Source: RBG-16-66-20 sp964564865 (GTDB lineage Bacteria; Pseudomonadota; Gammaproteobacteria; Burkholderiales; SG8-39). Taken from it: a DNA stretch of 64,000 bases. Shown piece after piece: positions 6,235-14,542 of the stretch. The stretch lies in contig CAZMDA010000013.1 in assembly GCA_964564865.1 (NCBI GenBank), forward strand, positions 1 through 64,000. The letters are read 5' to 3'. The translations under genes were made by a program, and so were the position numbers. Position 1 is the first letter of the stretch, and every line of letters starts with the position of its first letter. The notes below the pieces were generated by a model. The model saw nothing but the letters and a program-made list of their open reading frames with translations, was not told the origin of the DNA and searched no databases.

Positions 6235-9105
6235 ATGAGCCTGCGCGCCCGCATCCTGCTGTTGGTTTTCCTGGCGACAGTCGTCCCGGCGGCGCTGCTC
6301 GGGCTGTACCTGCTCGAGAACCGCAACAGCCGCGTCGCCGAGGCCGAGAAGGGGCTCAGCGCGCTGGCGATCCACGCCGCCGGTACGCTGCGGGACCGGG
6401 TGGCGGGCACGGTGCAGTTGCTGCACGGTCTGTCCCGGGCGCCCGACCTCGAGACTGCCGAGCGCGATGCCTGCTCCGCGTTCCTCGGCGAGGTGCTGAA
6501 GCGCTATCCGCAGTACACCGGCCTCCTGACCATCCGCCCGGACGGCCAGCTGCATTGCGATTCCCTGCGCACCGGCCGCACGCTCGACCTGAACGACCGC
6601 GCCTACTTCAGGCAGGCCAGCGCCACCGGCGAGCCCGCCTTTGAACTGGTCTACGGGCGCCTGACCGGCATCGCGGTGCTGCAGATCGCGTTCCCCGCGC
6701 TCGATTCGGGCGGGAACCTGAAGTACATCCTGCTCGCGTCGCTCAACCTGCCGCAGTTCGGGGCCGGGGCCGCCACTGCGAGCCCGTACCCCGGCTTGGA
6801 GCTGGTGATCTGGGACCGCCAAGGGACCGTGATGGTGCGCCATCCTGATTCGGGCGCGAAGAAGCTCGCGGGCAGCTCGCTGAAGGACGCGCCCCTGTTC
6901 CGGTTCGCCCGCGATTCGCGCGCCGGCGATACGGCGAGCCTGCCCGGTCCCGATGGCGCGGAGCGGATCTGGGCCCTGGGGATCCTGGAGGGACCCGCGG
7001 ACACCGGCCTGCGCATCACAGCCGGGATCACCCGGGACGTCCTCCTGGCGGAAGCCGACCGCGAGCTGCGCCAGGCGATGGGCCTGCTTGCGGCGGCAAC
7101 GCTGCTTGCCTTCGTGGGCGCCTTGCTGATCGCGGAGATCGGCATCCGGCGCCACCTGCAGCGGATCGCCGGCGCAGCGGCGAAGCAGGGCAGCGGCGAG
7201 TCCGCCGCGCGCATCGGGCCGCCCTATCCGGGCGGCGAACTGGGCGCGCTCATGCGCCGGCTCGATGCCACCGCCGACGCGGTGCAGGCCCAGCAGGTCG
7301 AGATCCGGCGCACCAACCGCACGCTGCGCATGCTGAGCGAGATCAACTCCACCATCGTGCGGGTCCGCAAGCGCGACGAGCTGCTGGCCGAGGCCTGCCG
7401 CATCGCCGCCGAGGACGGCGGCTTCGCGGTGGCCTGGATCGGACTGGTCGATCGCGAGAAGCAGCACGTCTACCCGGCGGCCTGGCGCGGCCTGGACGAG
7501 CCGTACCTCGCCGCGATCCGGCGCGGGATCGACTCGCCCGTGGGCATCGCCGCGGCCGCGATCCGCGAGCGGCGCGTGGTGGTGGTGGAGGATTCAGCGG
7601 CGGATCCGCGCCTGAGCGGCACCGGGCACGCGATCCGCATGGGGTCGCGGTCCGCGGCCGCGCTGCCGATCGCCGTTGCGGGCGAGGTCACGGGCGTGCT
7701 GGTGCTCCACGCGCGCGAGCGCGGGTTCTTCGACCAGGGCGAGGTCAGGCTGCTGCAGGAAGTGGCGGGAGACATCGGCTTCGCGCTGGAATACCTGGAG
7801 AAGTCCGAGCGGCTCGACCACCTGGCCTACTACGATGCGCTGACGGGCCTCGCCAACCGCACCCTGTTCCTCGAGCGCGTCGGACAGGTCATCGGCCTGG
7901 CCGGACGGGAAGGACTGCAGGCCGCGGTGATCGTGTTCGACCTGGAGCGCTTCCGCACCATCAACGACACGCTTGGGCGCCAGGCCGGGGACGAACTGCT
8001 CAAGCAGGTGGCCGCCCGCGCCTCGGCGACCCTGACCGAACGGGGCTGGATCGCGCGCATCGGCGCCGACCAGTTCGCCGTCCTGGTGCCGGCCGTGGCC
8101 GACCGGGAGGCGGTGGCGCGGCGCATCGAGCGCCGGCACCGCGAGATCTTCGAGGCGCCGTTCCGCATCGGCGAGGCCGAGCTCCGGGTCGCGGCGCGGA
8201 TCGGCGTCGCCTGTTTCCCGGAGGACGGCGCCGACGCGGAGCGGCTGTTCCAGAACGCGGAGGCGGCGCTGCGCGTGGCGAAATCGGGCGGGGAACGGCT
8301 GCTGTTCTACGCATCGCACATGACCGAGCGTTCCGCGGAGAACCTGACGCTGGAGAACCAGCTGCGCCTCGCGCTGGAGCGCGACGAGTTCGTGCTGCAC
8401 TACCAGCCGAAGGTCGAAGTGGAGGGCGGGCGCTGCACCGGCGTGGAGGGCCTGATCCGCTGGCAGAGCCCGGATCTGGGCCTGGTGCCGCCGGCGAAGT
8501 TCATCCCGCTGCTGGAGCAGACCGGCCTGATCCTGCAGGTCGGCGCCTGGGCGCTGCGCCGCGCCGTGCACGACCGCGCGCACCTGCGGCGGCGCGGCGT
8601 GCCGGCGCCCCGCGTCGCGATCAACGTCTCCGCGATCCAGCTGCGCCAGCGCGATTTCGTCGAGACCCTGAAGGCGATGGTGGTGCGCGGCGACGAACCG
8701 GAGGGGATCGACGTCGAGATCACGGAAAGCCTCCTGATGGACGACGTCGAGAGCAACGTGCGCAAGCTGCGGACCCTGCGCGAGCTCGGCGTCAAGATCG
8801 CGATCGACGACTTCGGCACCGGCTATTCCTCCCTCGGCTACCTCGCCAAGCTGCCGGTGCACGCGCTCAAGATCGACCGCTCGTTCATCGTCACCATGCT
8901 CGATGACCCCGACACGATGACCCTGGTGTCCACCATCATCTCGCTGGGACGATCGCTGCGCCTGACGGTCGTGGCCGAGGGCGTCGACAGCGAGGAACAG
9001 GCGAAGATGCTGCGCCTGCTGCGCTGCGACCAGATGCAGGGGTTCCTGGTGAGCAAGCCGCTGCCGCTGGAGGAACTGGCGGCGTTCCTGGGCCGGCCCG
9101 GCTGA
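6235..9105 (+). CDS. Sensor protein with GAF, degenerate GGDEF and EAL domains
   Basis: A 956-residue protein for cyclic-di-GMP signalling. Helix 1 (about 5-27) and helix 2 (about 280-305) bracket a periplasmic sensor region of the Cache type. A GAF domain follows (about 375-525), then GGDEF (about 530-690) and EAL (about 710-945). The GGDEF signature reads IGADQF (near 609-614), so cyclase activity is doubtful. The EAL domain keeps EGLIRW (738), the Asn in INVSAIQL, the Glu in VEITES, IDDFGTGYSS and the Lys in LKIDRSF. One later Glu is replaced by Asp (AEGVDSEEQ). It probably acts as a phosphodiesterase, with the GGDEF part regulatory. It stands alone between sco and rpoH. Confidence 0.9.
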   Translation: MSLRARILLLVFLATVVPAALLGLYLLENRNSRVAEAEKGLSALAIHAAGTLRDRVAGTVQLLHGLSRAPDLETAERDACSAFLGEVLKRYPQYTGLLTIRPDGQLHCDSLRTGRTLDLNDRAYFRQASATGEPAFELVYGRLTGIAVLQIAFPALDSGGNLKYILLASLNLPQFGAGAATASPYPGLELVIWDRQGTVMVRHPDSGAKKLAGSSLKDAPLFRFARDSRAGDTASLPGPDGAERIWALGILEGPADTGLRITAGITRDVLLAEADRELRQAMGLLAAATLLAFVGALLIAEIGIRRHLQRIAGAAAKQGSGESAARIGPPYPGGELGALMRRLDATADAVQAQQVEIRRTNRTLRMLSEINSTIVRVRKRDELLAEACRIAAEDGGFAVAWIGLVDREKQHVYPAAWRGLDEPYLAAIRRGIDSPVGIAAAAIRERRVVVVEDSAADPRLSGTGHAIRMGSRSAAALPIAVAGEVTGVLVLHARERGFFDQGEVRLLQEVAGDIGFALEYLEKSERLDHLAYYDALTGLANRTLFLERVGQVIGLAGREGLQAAVIVFDLERFRTINDTLGRQAGDELLKQVAARASATLTERGWIARIGADQFAVLVPAVADREAVARRIERRHREIFEAPFRIGEAELRVAARIGVACFPEDGADAERLFQNAEAALRVAKSGGERLLFYASHMTERSAENLTLENQLRLALERDEFVLHYQPKVEVEGGRCTGVEGLIRWQSPDLGLVPPAKFIPLLEQTGLILQVGAWALRRAVHDRAHLRRRGVPAPRVAINVSAIQLRQRDFVETLKAMVVRGDEPEGIDVEITESLLMDDVESNVRKLRTLRELGVKIAIDDFGTGYSSLGYLAKLPVHALKIDRSFIVTMLDDPDTMTLVSTIISLGRSLRLTVVAEGVDSEEQAKMLRLLRCDQMQGFLVSKPLPLEELAAFLGRPG

Positions 9106-9106
9106 C

Positions 9107-9988
9107 CTAGCGCGCGCCGCGCGCCGCCATCGCCTTCTTCATCTTCTCCAGCGCCTTCGCCTCCAGCTGCCGGATGCGTTCGGCCGAGACCCCGAACTCC
9201 GCGGCCAGGTCGTGCAGCGTGGCGGGATCCTTCTCCCGCAGCCAGCGCGCCTCGACGATGCGCCGGCTGCGCGCATCGAGCGCCTCGAGGGCGCCGCGCA
9301 GGCCTTCGCCGCGCAGGCGTTCCTCCTCGGCCGCCTCCAGCGCGCGCGAGGGCTCATCCTCGGGGTTCGCGGCGAGGAACTGCGCCGGCGCGTAGGCGTC
9401 CTCGTCGCCGCTGTCGGCCTCGAAGGCGACTTCCTGCCCGGCGAGGCGGGCCTCCATCTCGACCACGTCCTCGGGCCGCACGTTCAGCTCGCGGGCCATC
9501 CGGCCCGCTTCCGCGCCCGAGAGGGTGCCGAGGCCCTGCTTCATGGAGCGCAGGTTGAAGAAGAGCTTCCTCTGCGCCTTGGTGGTGGCCAGGCGCACCA
9601 GCCGCCAGTTGCGCAGGATGTACTCGTGGATCTCGGCGCGGATCCAGTGCAGCGCGAAGGACACCAGGCGCACGCCGCGCTCCGGGTCGAAGCGCTTCAC
9701 CGCCTTCATCAGGCCGACGTTGCCTTCCTGGATCAGGTCGGCGTGCGGCAGGCCGTAGCCGAGGTAGCCGCGCGCGACCGAAACCACCAGGCGCAGGTGC
9801 GACAGCACCAGCTGGCGGGCGGCGTCGAGGTCGTTGTCCTTGCGCAGCCGACGGGCGAGCGCCTGCTCGTCCTCGAGGCTGAGCATCGGGAAGCGGTTGA
9901 CCGCCTGGATGTAGGCCTCGATGCTCCCGGCTCCTGCCGGCGAAGGCAGTGGCAGGGTCGCGGGGAACGCGGTCATCGTCGCTTGCAT
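9107..9988 (-). CDS. rpoH: RNA polymerase sigma factor RpoH (sigma-32)
   Basis: Heat-shock sigma factor, 293 residues. Region 2 contains LVLSHLRLVVSVARGY and DLIQEGNVGLMKAV. The RpoH box QRKLFFNLR (about 139-147) distinguishes it from RpoD and RpoS. Region 4 has an HTH near the C-terminus (FGVSAERIRQLEAKALEKMK). A strong ribosome site (gggaggag) precedes the ATG, and a second ATG four codons in is possible. It follows ftsX in the conserved ftsY-ftsE-ftsX-rpoH order, with 88 bp between. A perfect CIRCE operator 23 bp upstream of the start suggests repression by HrcA. Confidence 0.97.
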   Translation of the reverse strand: MQATMTAFPATLPLPSPAGAGSIEAYIQAVNRFPMLSLEDEQALARRLRKDNDLDAARQLVLSHLRLVVSVARGYLGYGLPHADLIQEGNVGLMKAVKRFDPERGVRLVSFALHWIRAEIHEYILRNWRLVRLATTKAQRKLFFNLRSMKQGLGTLSGAEAGRMARELNVRPEDVVEMEARLAGQEVAFEADSGDEDAYAPAQFLAANPEDEPSRALEAAEEERLRGEGLRGALEALDARSRRIVEARWLREKDPATLHDLAAEFGVSAERIRQLEAKALEKMKKAMAARGAR

Positions 9989-10010
9989 GGTTCAACTCCT
10001 CCCAAATAGT

Positions 10011-10037
10011 TTAGCACTCTGCGAATTGGAGTGCTAA
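10011..10037 (-). promoter_or_regulatory. CIRCE operator (HrcA site) before rpoH
   Basis: A perfect inverted repeat, TTAGCACTC, 9 bases, then GAGTGCTAA. This is exactly the consensus CIRCE element bound by the HrcA repressor. It lies 23 bp upstream of the rpoH start codon, in the promoter or 5' leader. No other heat-shock gene is adjacent, so rpoH is the obvious target. HrcA itself is not encoded in the window. Confidence 0.93.
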
Positions 10038-10076
10038 ACCTGCCGCGGAGTTCCCCGGTTCTGGTCTATAACCCTT

Positions 10077-10985
10077 TCAACTTGGCTCGATTTCCCGTAA
10101 GTATCTGCTTACTGACAGATACGCGCCCATCCAGCCCAGGGCGCCGGAGAACAGGGCCACTGCCAGGGCGTCGGCCGGCTGGAGGAACGCCAGCCGGAAG
10201 CTCGACCCGTAGCTGGCGGCGAGCTCCGCCACGCCGGAGTTGAGCGCGGCCAGGCTGCCCCAGAGGATCGCCAGCGCCACCGCGCCGCCCGCCAGGCCCT
10301 GCAGCGCGCCCAGGTAGAAGAAGGGGCGCCGGATGAAGGCGTCGGTGGCGCCGATCAGCTTGGAGATCTCGATCTCCGCGCGCTGGGTCAGGATCTGCAG
10401 CCGGATGGTGTTGAAGGTGATCGCCACCAGGCCGAAGGCGAGCAGGGTGGCGAGCAGCGCGATCGCCAGGCGGGCGGTCCCGGCGATCGCGCCCAGGCGC
10501 CGCGCCCAGGCCGAATCCACCTGCACATGCGCCACCTCCGGCAGCGCGCGCAGGTCGCGTGCCAGGGCTTCCAGGTCCTCCGGCGCGGCGCTCCGCGGCC
10601 GCACCACGAAGGCGTCGGGCAGCGGGTTGCGGTTCAGCGCCGCGACGATCTCCGCCAGCGCCTCGGTCTCCTGCAGGTCCTTCAGCGCCTGCTCGCGCGG
10701 GATGAAGCGCAGCTCGCGCAGGCGGGCGTCCGCCTTCAGCCGCGCGCCGAGCGCTTCCGCTTCCGGTCGCCTGGCCTCGGGGCGCAGGAACACCGACAGC
10801 TGCGGCTCCAGGGCGATGCCCTGCGCGACCGCGCGCAGGCTGGACAGCAGCGCGTAGCCGCCGGCCGGGAGCGACAGCGCGATGCCGATCACCAGCGCAT
10901 TGAGGAGCGAGACGGACTTCTGCGCCGCGAGCTTGCCGACCGCCGCCGCGATCGCCTGCCGGTGCTGGCGCAGCCAGGCCTTCAT
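10077..10985 (-). CDS. ftsX: Cell division protein FtsX
   Basis: Membrane partner of FtsE; together they form an ABC-like complex that controls cell-wall hydrolases at the division septum. It has 302 residues, with one N-terminal helix (about 27-50), an extracellular domain (about 55-165) and three helices in the C-terminal part, the usual FtsX layout. The ATG overlaps the ftsE stop (ATGA), so the two are translationally coupled. Confidence 0.95.
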   Translation of the reverse strand: MKAWLRQHRQAIAAAVGKLAAQKSVSLLNALVIGIALSLPAGGYALLSSLRAVAQGIALEPQLSVFLRPEARRPEAEALGARLKADARLRELRFIPREQALKDLQETEALAEIVAALNRNPLPDAFVVRPRSAAPEDLEALARDLRALPEVAHVQVDSAWARRLGAIAGTARLAIALLATLLAFGLVAITFNTIRLQILTQRAEIEISKLIGATDAFIRRPFFYLGALQGLAGGAVALAILWGSLAALNSGVAELAASYGSSFRLAFLQPADALAVALFSGALGWMGAYLSVSRYLREIEPS

Positions 10986-11635
10986 GCGACGATGCTCCCG
11001 CCCGCCAGGCGCAGGACGCGCTGCGCGAAGCGCTCGATGAGCGCCTCGTCGTGCGTGGCCACGAGCACGGTGACCCCGACCTGGTGGAAGGAGGCGAAGA
11101 TCTCCAGCACCGCCGCCGCCGCCGCCGCATCCAGGTTGGCGGTCGGCTCGTCCGCGATCAGCACCGCCGGCCGGTTCACCACCGCGCGCGCGATGGCCAG
11201 GCGCTGCTGCTCGCCGCCCGAGAGCTGCACCGGGTTGGCGCGCTCGCGCGCCGCCAGGCCGACCTTCTCCAGCGCCGCCCTCGCCCGGCGCTCGGCTTCG
11301 CGGACGCTCAGCTCGCCGAAGGCGAGCGGGAGCATCACGTTCTGGAACACGCTGCGGTCGTAGAGCAGCTTCTGGTCCTGGAACACCAGGCCGAGGTTGC
11401 GCCGCAGGTAGGGCAGCGCCGAGCGCTTGAGCGCGCCCACGTTCTGGCCGTTCACCAGCACCGCGCCGGAACTCGGCCGCTCGATGGCGGGAATCAGCTT
11501 GAGCAGGGTGGACTTGCCGGCGCCGGAATGGCCGGCGATGAAGGCGAACTCGCCCTGCGCGATCGAGAAGGACACGGACTTCAGCGCCTCCTGGCCTCCC
11601 GGGTAGCGCTTGGAGACCGAGGAGAAGCTAATCAA
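10982..11635 (-). CDS. ftsE: Cell division ATP-binding protein FtsE
   Basis: Cytoplasmic ATPase of the FtsEX complex, 217 residues. Walker A is GHSGAGKST, the ABC signature LSGGEQQRLAIARA, Walker B LIADEPTANLD, and the His switch lies in VATHD. The start was chosen at a TTG (11635) that gives the standard N-terminus LISFSSVSKRYPGG. The frame stays open further upstream, but that extension is arginine- and serine-rich and lies over ftsY. It overlaps the ftsY stop by 8 bp and the ftsX start by 4 bp. Confidence 0.95.
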   Translation of the reverse strand: MISFSSVSKRYPGGQEALKSVSFSIAQGEFAFIAGHSGAGKSTLLKLIPAIERPSSGAVLVNGQNVGALKRSALPYLRRNLGLVFQDQKLLYDRSVFQNVMLPLAFGELSVREAERRARAALEKVGLAARERANPVQLSGGEQQRLAIARAVVNRPAVLIADEPTANLDAAAAAAVLEIFASFHQVGVTVLVATHDEALIERFAQRVLRLAGGSIVA

Positions 11636-12590
11636 CCAGCGCCTCCGCGAACTCGCCCGCGCGGAACGGCCGCAGGTCGTCGATGCCTTCGCCGACGCCG
11701 ATGAAGCGCAGCGGCACCGGCTGCGACTTCGCCGCCAGGGACTGCGCGCGCGCAAAGGCGCAGACCACCCCGCCGCGCGCGGTGCCGTCCAGCTTGGTGA
11801 GCATCAGCCCGGTCAGGCCGAGCGCGGCGTCGAACGCCTTCACCTGCGCGAGCGCGTTCTGCCCGGTGCCGCCGTCGAGCACCAGCAGCACCTCGTGCGG
11901 CGCGCCGGGCAGCGCCTTGCCGGCCACGCGCTTCACCTTGCGGATCTCGTCCATGAGGTGCAGCTGCGTCGGCAGGCGCCCGGCGGTGTCCGCGATCAGG
12001 ACGTCGATGCCGCGCGCGCGCGCCGCGCTGATGGCGTCGTACACGACCGCGCCCGGATCGCCGCCTTCCTGGCCGACCACGGGCACGCCGTTGCGCTCGC
12101 CCCAGGCGGCGAGCTGCTCGCGCGCCGCGGCGCGGAAGGTGTCGCCCGCGGCCAGCATCACGCTGCGGCCCTCGCCCTGCAGCCACTTGGCCAGCTTGCC
12201 GATCGACGTCGTCTTGCCCGAGCCGTTCACGCCGGCGACCATGATCACGAACGGGCGCGGGCCCTCGCCCGCGGCGGGGATGCGCAGCGGGCGCTCCAGG
12301 GGCGCGAGCAGCCCGGCGAGCGATTCCTTGAGTGCCGCGCGCAGGCCGTCGGCCTGCTCGATGCGCTCCTGGCGCGCGCGCTCGCGCAGCTGCGCGATCA
12401 GCGCCTGCGCCGCGTCCACGCCGCAATCGGCGGCGATCAGCGCGGACTCGAGCTCCTCGAACAGCGCCTCGTCGATGCGCCGGCGCCCGAGCAGCGAGCC
12501 AAGGTCGGCGCTTAGGGCGCCGCCGATCGCGGCGCGCGTGCGGGCGAGGCCCGCCCTCAGCCGCTGCGCCCAGGAGGCCGCTGCTACCAT
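11628..12590 (-). CDS. ftsY: Signal recognition particle receptor FtsY
   Basis: GTPase that docks the SRP-ribosome complex at the membrane for co-translational insertion. It has 320 residues, essentially the NG domain with only a short N-terminal extension instead of the long acidic A domain of E. coli. GTPase motifs are GVNGSGKTT, DTFRAAAREQL, DTAGR and TKLDGTARGG. The start at 12590 leaves 6 bp to the divergent rsmD start. An earlier in-frame ATG would run into rsmD. It heads the ftsY-ftsE-ftsX group. Confidence 0.95.
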   Translation of the reverse strand: MVAAASWAQRLRAGLARTRAAIGGALSADLGSLLGRRRIDEALFEELESALIAADCGVDAAQALIAQLRERARQERIEQADGLRAALKESLAGLLAPLERPLRIPAAGEGPRPFVIMVAGVNGSGKTTSIGKLAKWLQGEGRSVMLAAGDTFRAAAREQLAAWGERNGVPVVGQEGGDPGAVVYDAISAARARGIDVLIADTAGRLPTQLHLMDEIRKVKRVAGKALPGAPHEVLLVLDGGTGQNALAQVKAFDAALGLTGLMLTKLDGTARGGVVCAFARAQSLAAKSQPVPLRFIGVGEGIDDLRPFRAGEFAEALVD

Positions 12591-12596
12591 GGCTGC

Positions 12597-13181
12597 GTGA
12601 AGACCGGCAAGGGCGCGCAGGGCAGGATCCGCATCATCGGCGGGCATTATCGCAGGCGCCTGCTCGAAGTGGCGCCGCGCCCGGCGTTGCGGCCGACACC
12701 CGACCGCGTGCGCGAGACGCTGTTCAACTGGCTGGGACAGGAACTGTCCGGCCTCGCCTGCCTGGACCTGTTCGCCGGCAGCGGCGCGCTGGGCTTCGAG
12801 GCCGCCTCCCGCGGCGCGGCGCGCGTGGTGATGGTGGAGGACGACCGCGAGGCGCTCGCGGCGCTGGCGCGCAACCGCGCCGCGCTCGGCGCGACTCAGG
12901 TCGAGATCGTGCGCGGCGACGCGCGGGCCTGGATCGCGGCGGCGCGCGAGTCCTTCGACGTGGTTTTCCTCGACCCGCCCTTCAGGCAGAATGCCGTGCC
13001 GGCGCTGCTGCAGGCGATCGCGCCGCGGCTGGCGCCGGGCGCCAGGGTGTACGCGGAATCCGGCTCGCCGGTCGAGGCGCCGGCGCCCTGGCGGGAACTG
13101 AAGCGGGCCAGGGCCGGCCAGGTGAGCTATCAGCTGTTCGAGTACGGCGCGCAAACCTCCAAGCAAGGGGAAACGGCATGA
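12597..13181 (+). CDS. rsmD: 16S rRNA (guanine-966-N2)-methyltransferase RsmD
   Basis: Methylates G966 of 16S rRNA using S-adenosylmethionine. It has 194 residues with a GTG start. The SAM-binding motif is LDLFAGSGALGFEAASRG, and the N6/N2-methyltransferase catalytic motif is DPPF at 126-129. The N-terminal RIIGGHYRRR is typical of RsmD. It is divergent from ftsY with a 6 bp gap and overlaps coaD (ATGA). Confidence 0.95.
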   Translation: MKTGKGAQGRIRIIGGHYRRRLLEVAPRPALRPTPDRVRETLFNWLGQELSGLACLDLFAGSGALGFEAASRGAARVVMVEDDREALAALARNRAALGATQVEIVRGDARAWIAAARESFDVVFLDPPFRQNAVPALLQAIAPRLAPGARVYAESGSPVEAPAPWRELKRARAGQVSYQLFEYGAQTSKQGETA

Positions 13182-13666
13182 TCCGAGCGGTGTATCCCGG
13201 CACGTTCGACCCGCTGACGCGCGGCCACGAGGACCTGGTGCGGCGCGCGAGCAGGCTGTTCGACAACCTGATCCTGGCGATCGCCGACAGCCGCGCCAAG
13301 CGGCCGTTCTTCACCCTCACCGAGCGCATCGACATGGCGCAGCAGGCGCTCGGCGACGTGAAGAACCTCACCATCACCGGCTTCACCGGCCTGCTCACCG
13401 ATTTCGTCCAGGCCCAGAAGGCGAGCGTGGTGCTGCGCGGGCTGCGCGCGGTGTCGGATTTCGAGTACGAGTTCCAGCTCGCGGGCATGAACCGCGACCT
13501 CAACCCGGAGATGGAGACGGTGTTCCTCACCCCGGGCGAGCAGCACATGTTCATCTCCGCCACCCTGGTGCGCGAGATCGCCACGCTGGGCGGAGACGTC
13601 TCCAAGTTCGTGCACCCGCTGGTGCGCGAGCGCCTGATCGCGAAGGTGAAGTCCCTCGGCGGCTAG
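13178..13666 (+). CDS. coaD: Phosphopantetheine adenylyltransferase
   Basis: Fourth step of coenzyme A synthesis: transfers AMP to 4'-phosphopantetheine. It has 162 residues. The nucleotidyltransferase motif is TFDPLTRGH near the N-terminus, and the second is ISATLVREIA (ISxTxxR type) near 127. Its position directly after rsmD, with a 4 bp overlap, is widespread in proteobacteria. It converges on mutM with 4 bp between stop codons. Confidence 0.97.
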   Translation: MIRAVYPGTFDPLTRGHEDLVRRASRLFDNLILAIADSRAKRPFFTLTERIDMAQQALGDVKNLTITGFTGLLTDFVQAQKASVVLRGLRAVSDFEYEFQLAGMNRDLNPEMETVFLTPGEQHMFISATLVREIATLGGDVSKFVHPLVRERLIAKVKSLGG

Positions 13667-13670
13667 CCGG

Positions 13671-14480
13671 CTAGCGCTGGCAGGCCGGGCAATAGAAGGT
13701 CGCGCGCTGCCCCTGCACCAGGCGGCGCACCGGCGCGCCGCAGCGCCGGCAGGGTTTCCCGGCGCGGTCGTACACCCGGTGCTGCGCCTGGAAGTACCCC
13801 GAGGCGCCGTCGCCGCCGACGAAGTCGCGCAGCGTCGAGCCCCCGGCCCGGATCGCTGCGCGCAGGACCTGCTTGATCGCGTCCGCCAGCCGGCCGCAGC
13901 GCGCGGCCGCGAGGGTGCCGGCGCGGCGGCGCGGGCTGATGCCGGCAAGGAACAGGCTCTCGGAGGCGTAGATGTTGCCGACGCCGACGACCAGGCGCCC
14001 ATCCATCAGCAACTGCTTGATCGAGGTGCGGCGCCCGCGGCAGAGCGCGTGCAGGCGCCTGCCGTCGAAGGCCTTCGACAGCGGCTCGACGCCGAGGCTG
14101 CGGATGAGCGGATGCGTCGCGGGGTCGGCGCCGGTCCACAGCACGGCCCCGAAGCGGCGCGGGTCGCGCAGGCGCAGCGACCGGGCGCCGAGCGCGATGT
14201 CCACGTGATCGTGCCGTCCCGGAGGCTCGCCGGCATCGACCACGCGCAGGCTGCCCGACATGCCCAGGTGCAGGATCAGGTGCCCGTCGCCGCAATCGAG
14301 CAGCAGGTACTTCCCGCGCCGGGCGACGCCGCGCACCGTCCTGCCCGCGAGGCGGCGCACGGCGGCCGGAACGGGCCAGCGCAACCGGGGCTCGCGCACC
14401 GCCACCGACGTGATCCGCCGGCCGACCAGATGCGGCGCGATGCCGCGCCGGGTGACTTCCACTTCGGGCAGTTCTGGCAT
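13671..14480 (-). CDS. mutM: Formamidopyrimidine-DNA glycosylase
   Basis: Bifunctional glycosylase/AP lyase that removes 8-oxoguanine from DNA. It has 269 residues. The N-terminus MPELPEVE supplies the catalytic Pro (first residue after Met removal) and Glu. HLGMSGSLR carries the conserved Lys-equivalent loop. The C-terminal zinc finger has two CxxC pairs, CRRC and CPAC, ending the protein. It is divergent from the TPR gene, with 62 bp between starts. Confidence 0.97.
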   Translation of the reverse strand: MPELPEVEVTRRGIAPHLVGRRITSVAVREPRLRWPVPAAVRRLAGRTVRGVARRGKYLLLDCGDGHLILHLGMSGSLRVVDAGEPPGRHDHVDIALGARSLRLRDPRRFGAVLWTGADPATHPLIRSLGVEPLSKAFDGRRLHALCRGRRTSIKQLLMDGRLVVGVGNIYASESLFLAGISPRRRAGTLAAARCGRLADAIKQVLRAAIRAGGSTLRDFVGGDGASGYFQAQHRVYDRAGKPCRRCGAPVRRLVQGQRATFYCPACQR

Positions 14481-14542
14481 CGGGCAGCAGCGTGCGATGG
14501 CGCCTTGTGCGGGGCACCAAATATACCTACACTCACTGCGCC

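Noticed and set aside
5353..7467. A 704-codon minus-strand frame over ctaB, sco and the sensor gene
   Set aside because: Antisense shadow with low-complexity composition; the plus-strand genes are certain.
10038..10090. TTGAAA upstream of CIRCE as a sigma-32 promoter for rpoH
   Set aside because: No matching CCCCAT-type -10 at the right distance; no clear sigma-70 -10 either, so no promoter is called.
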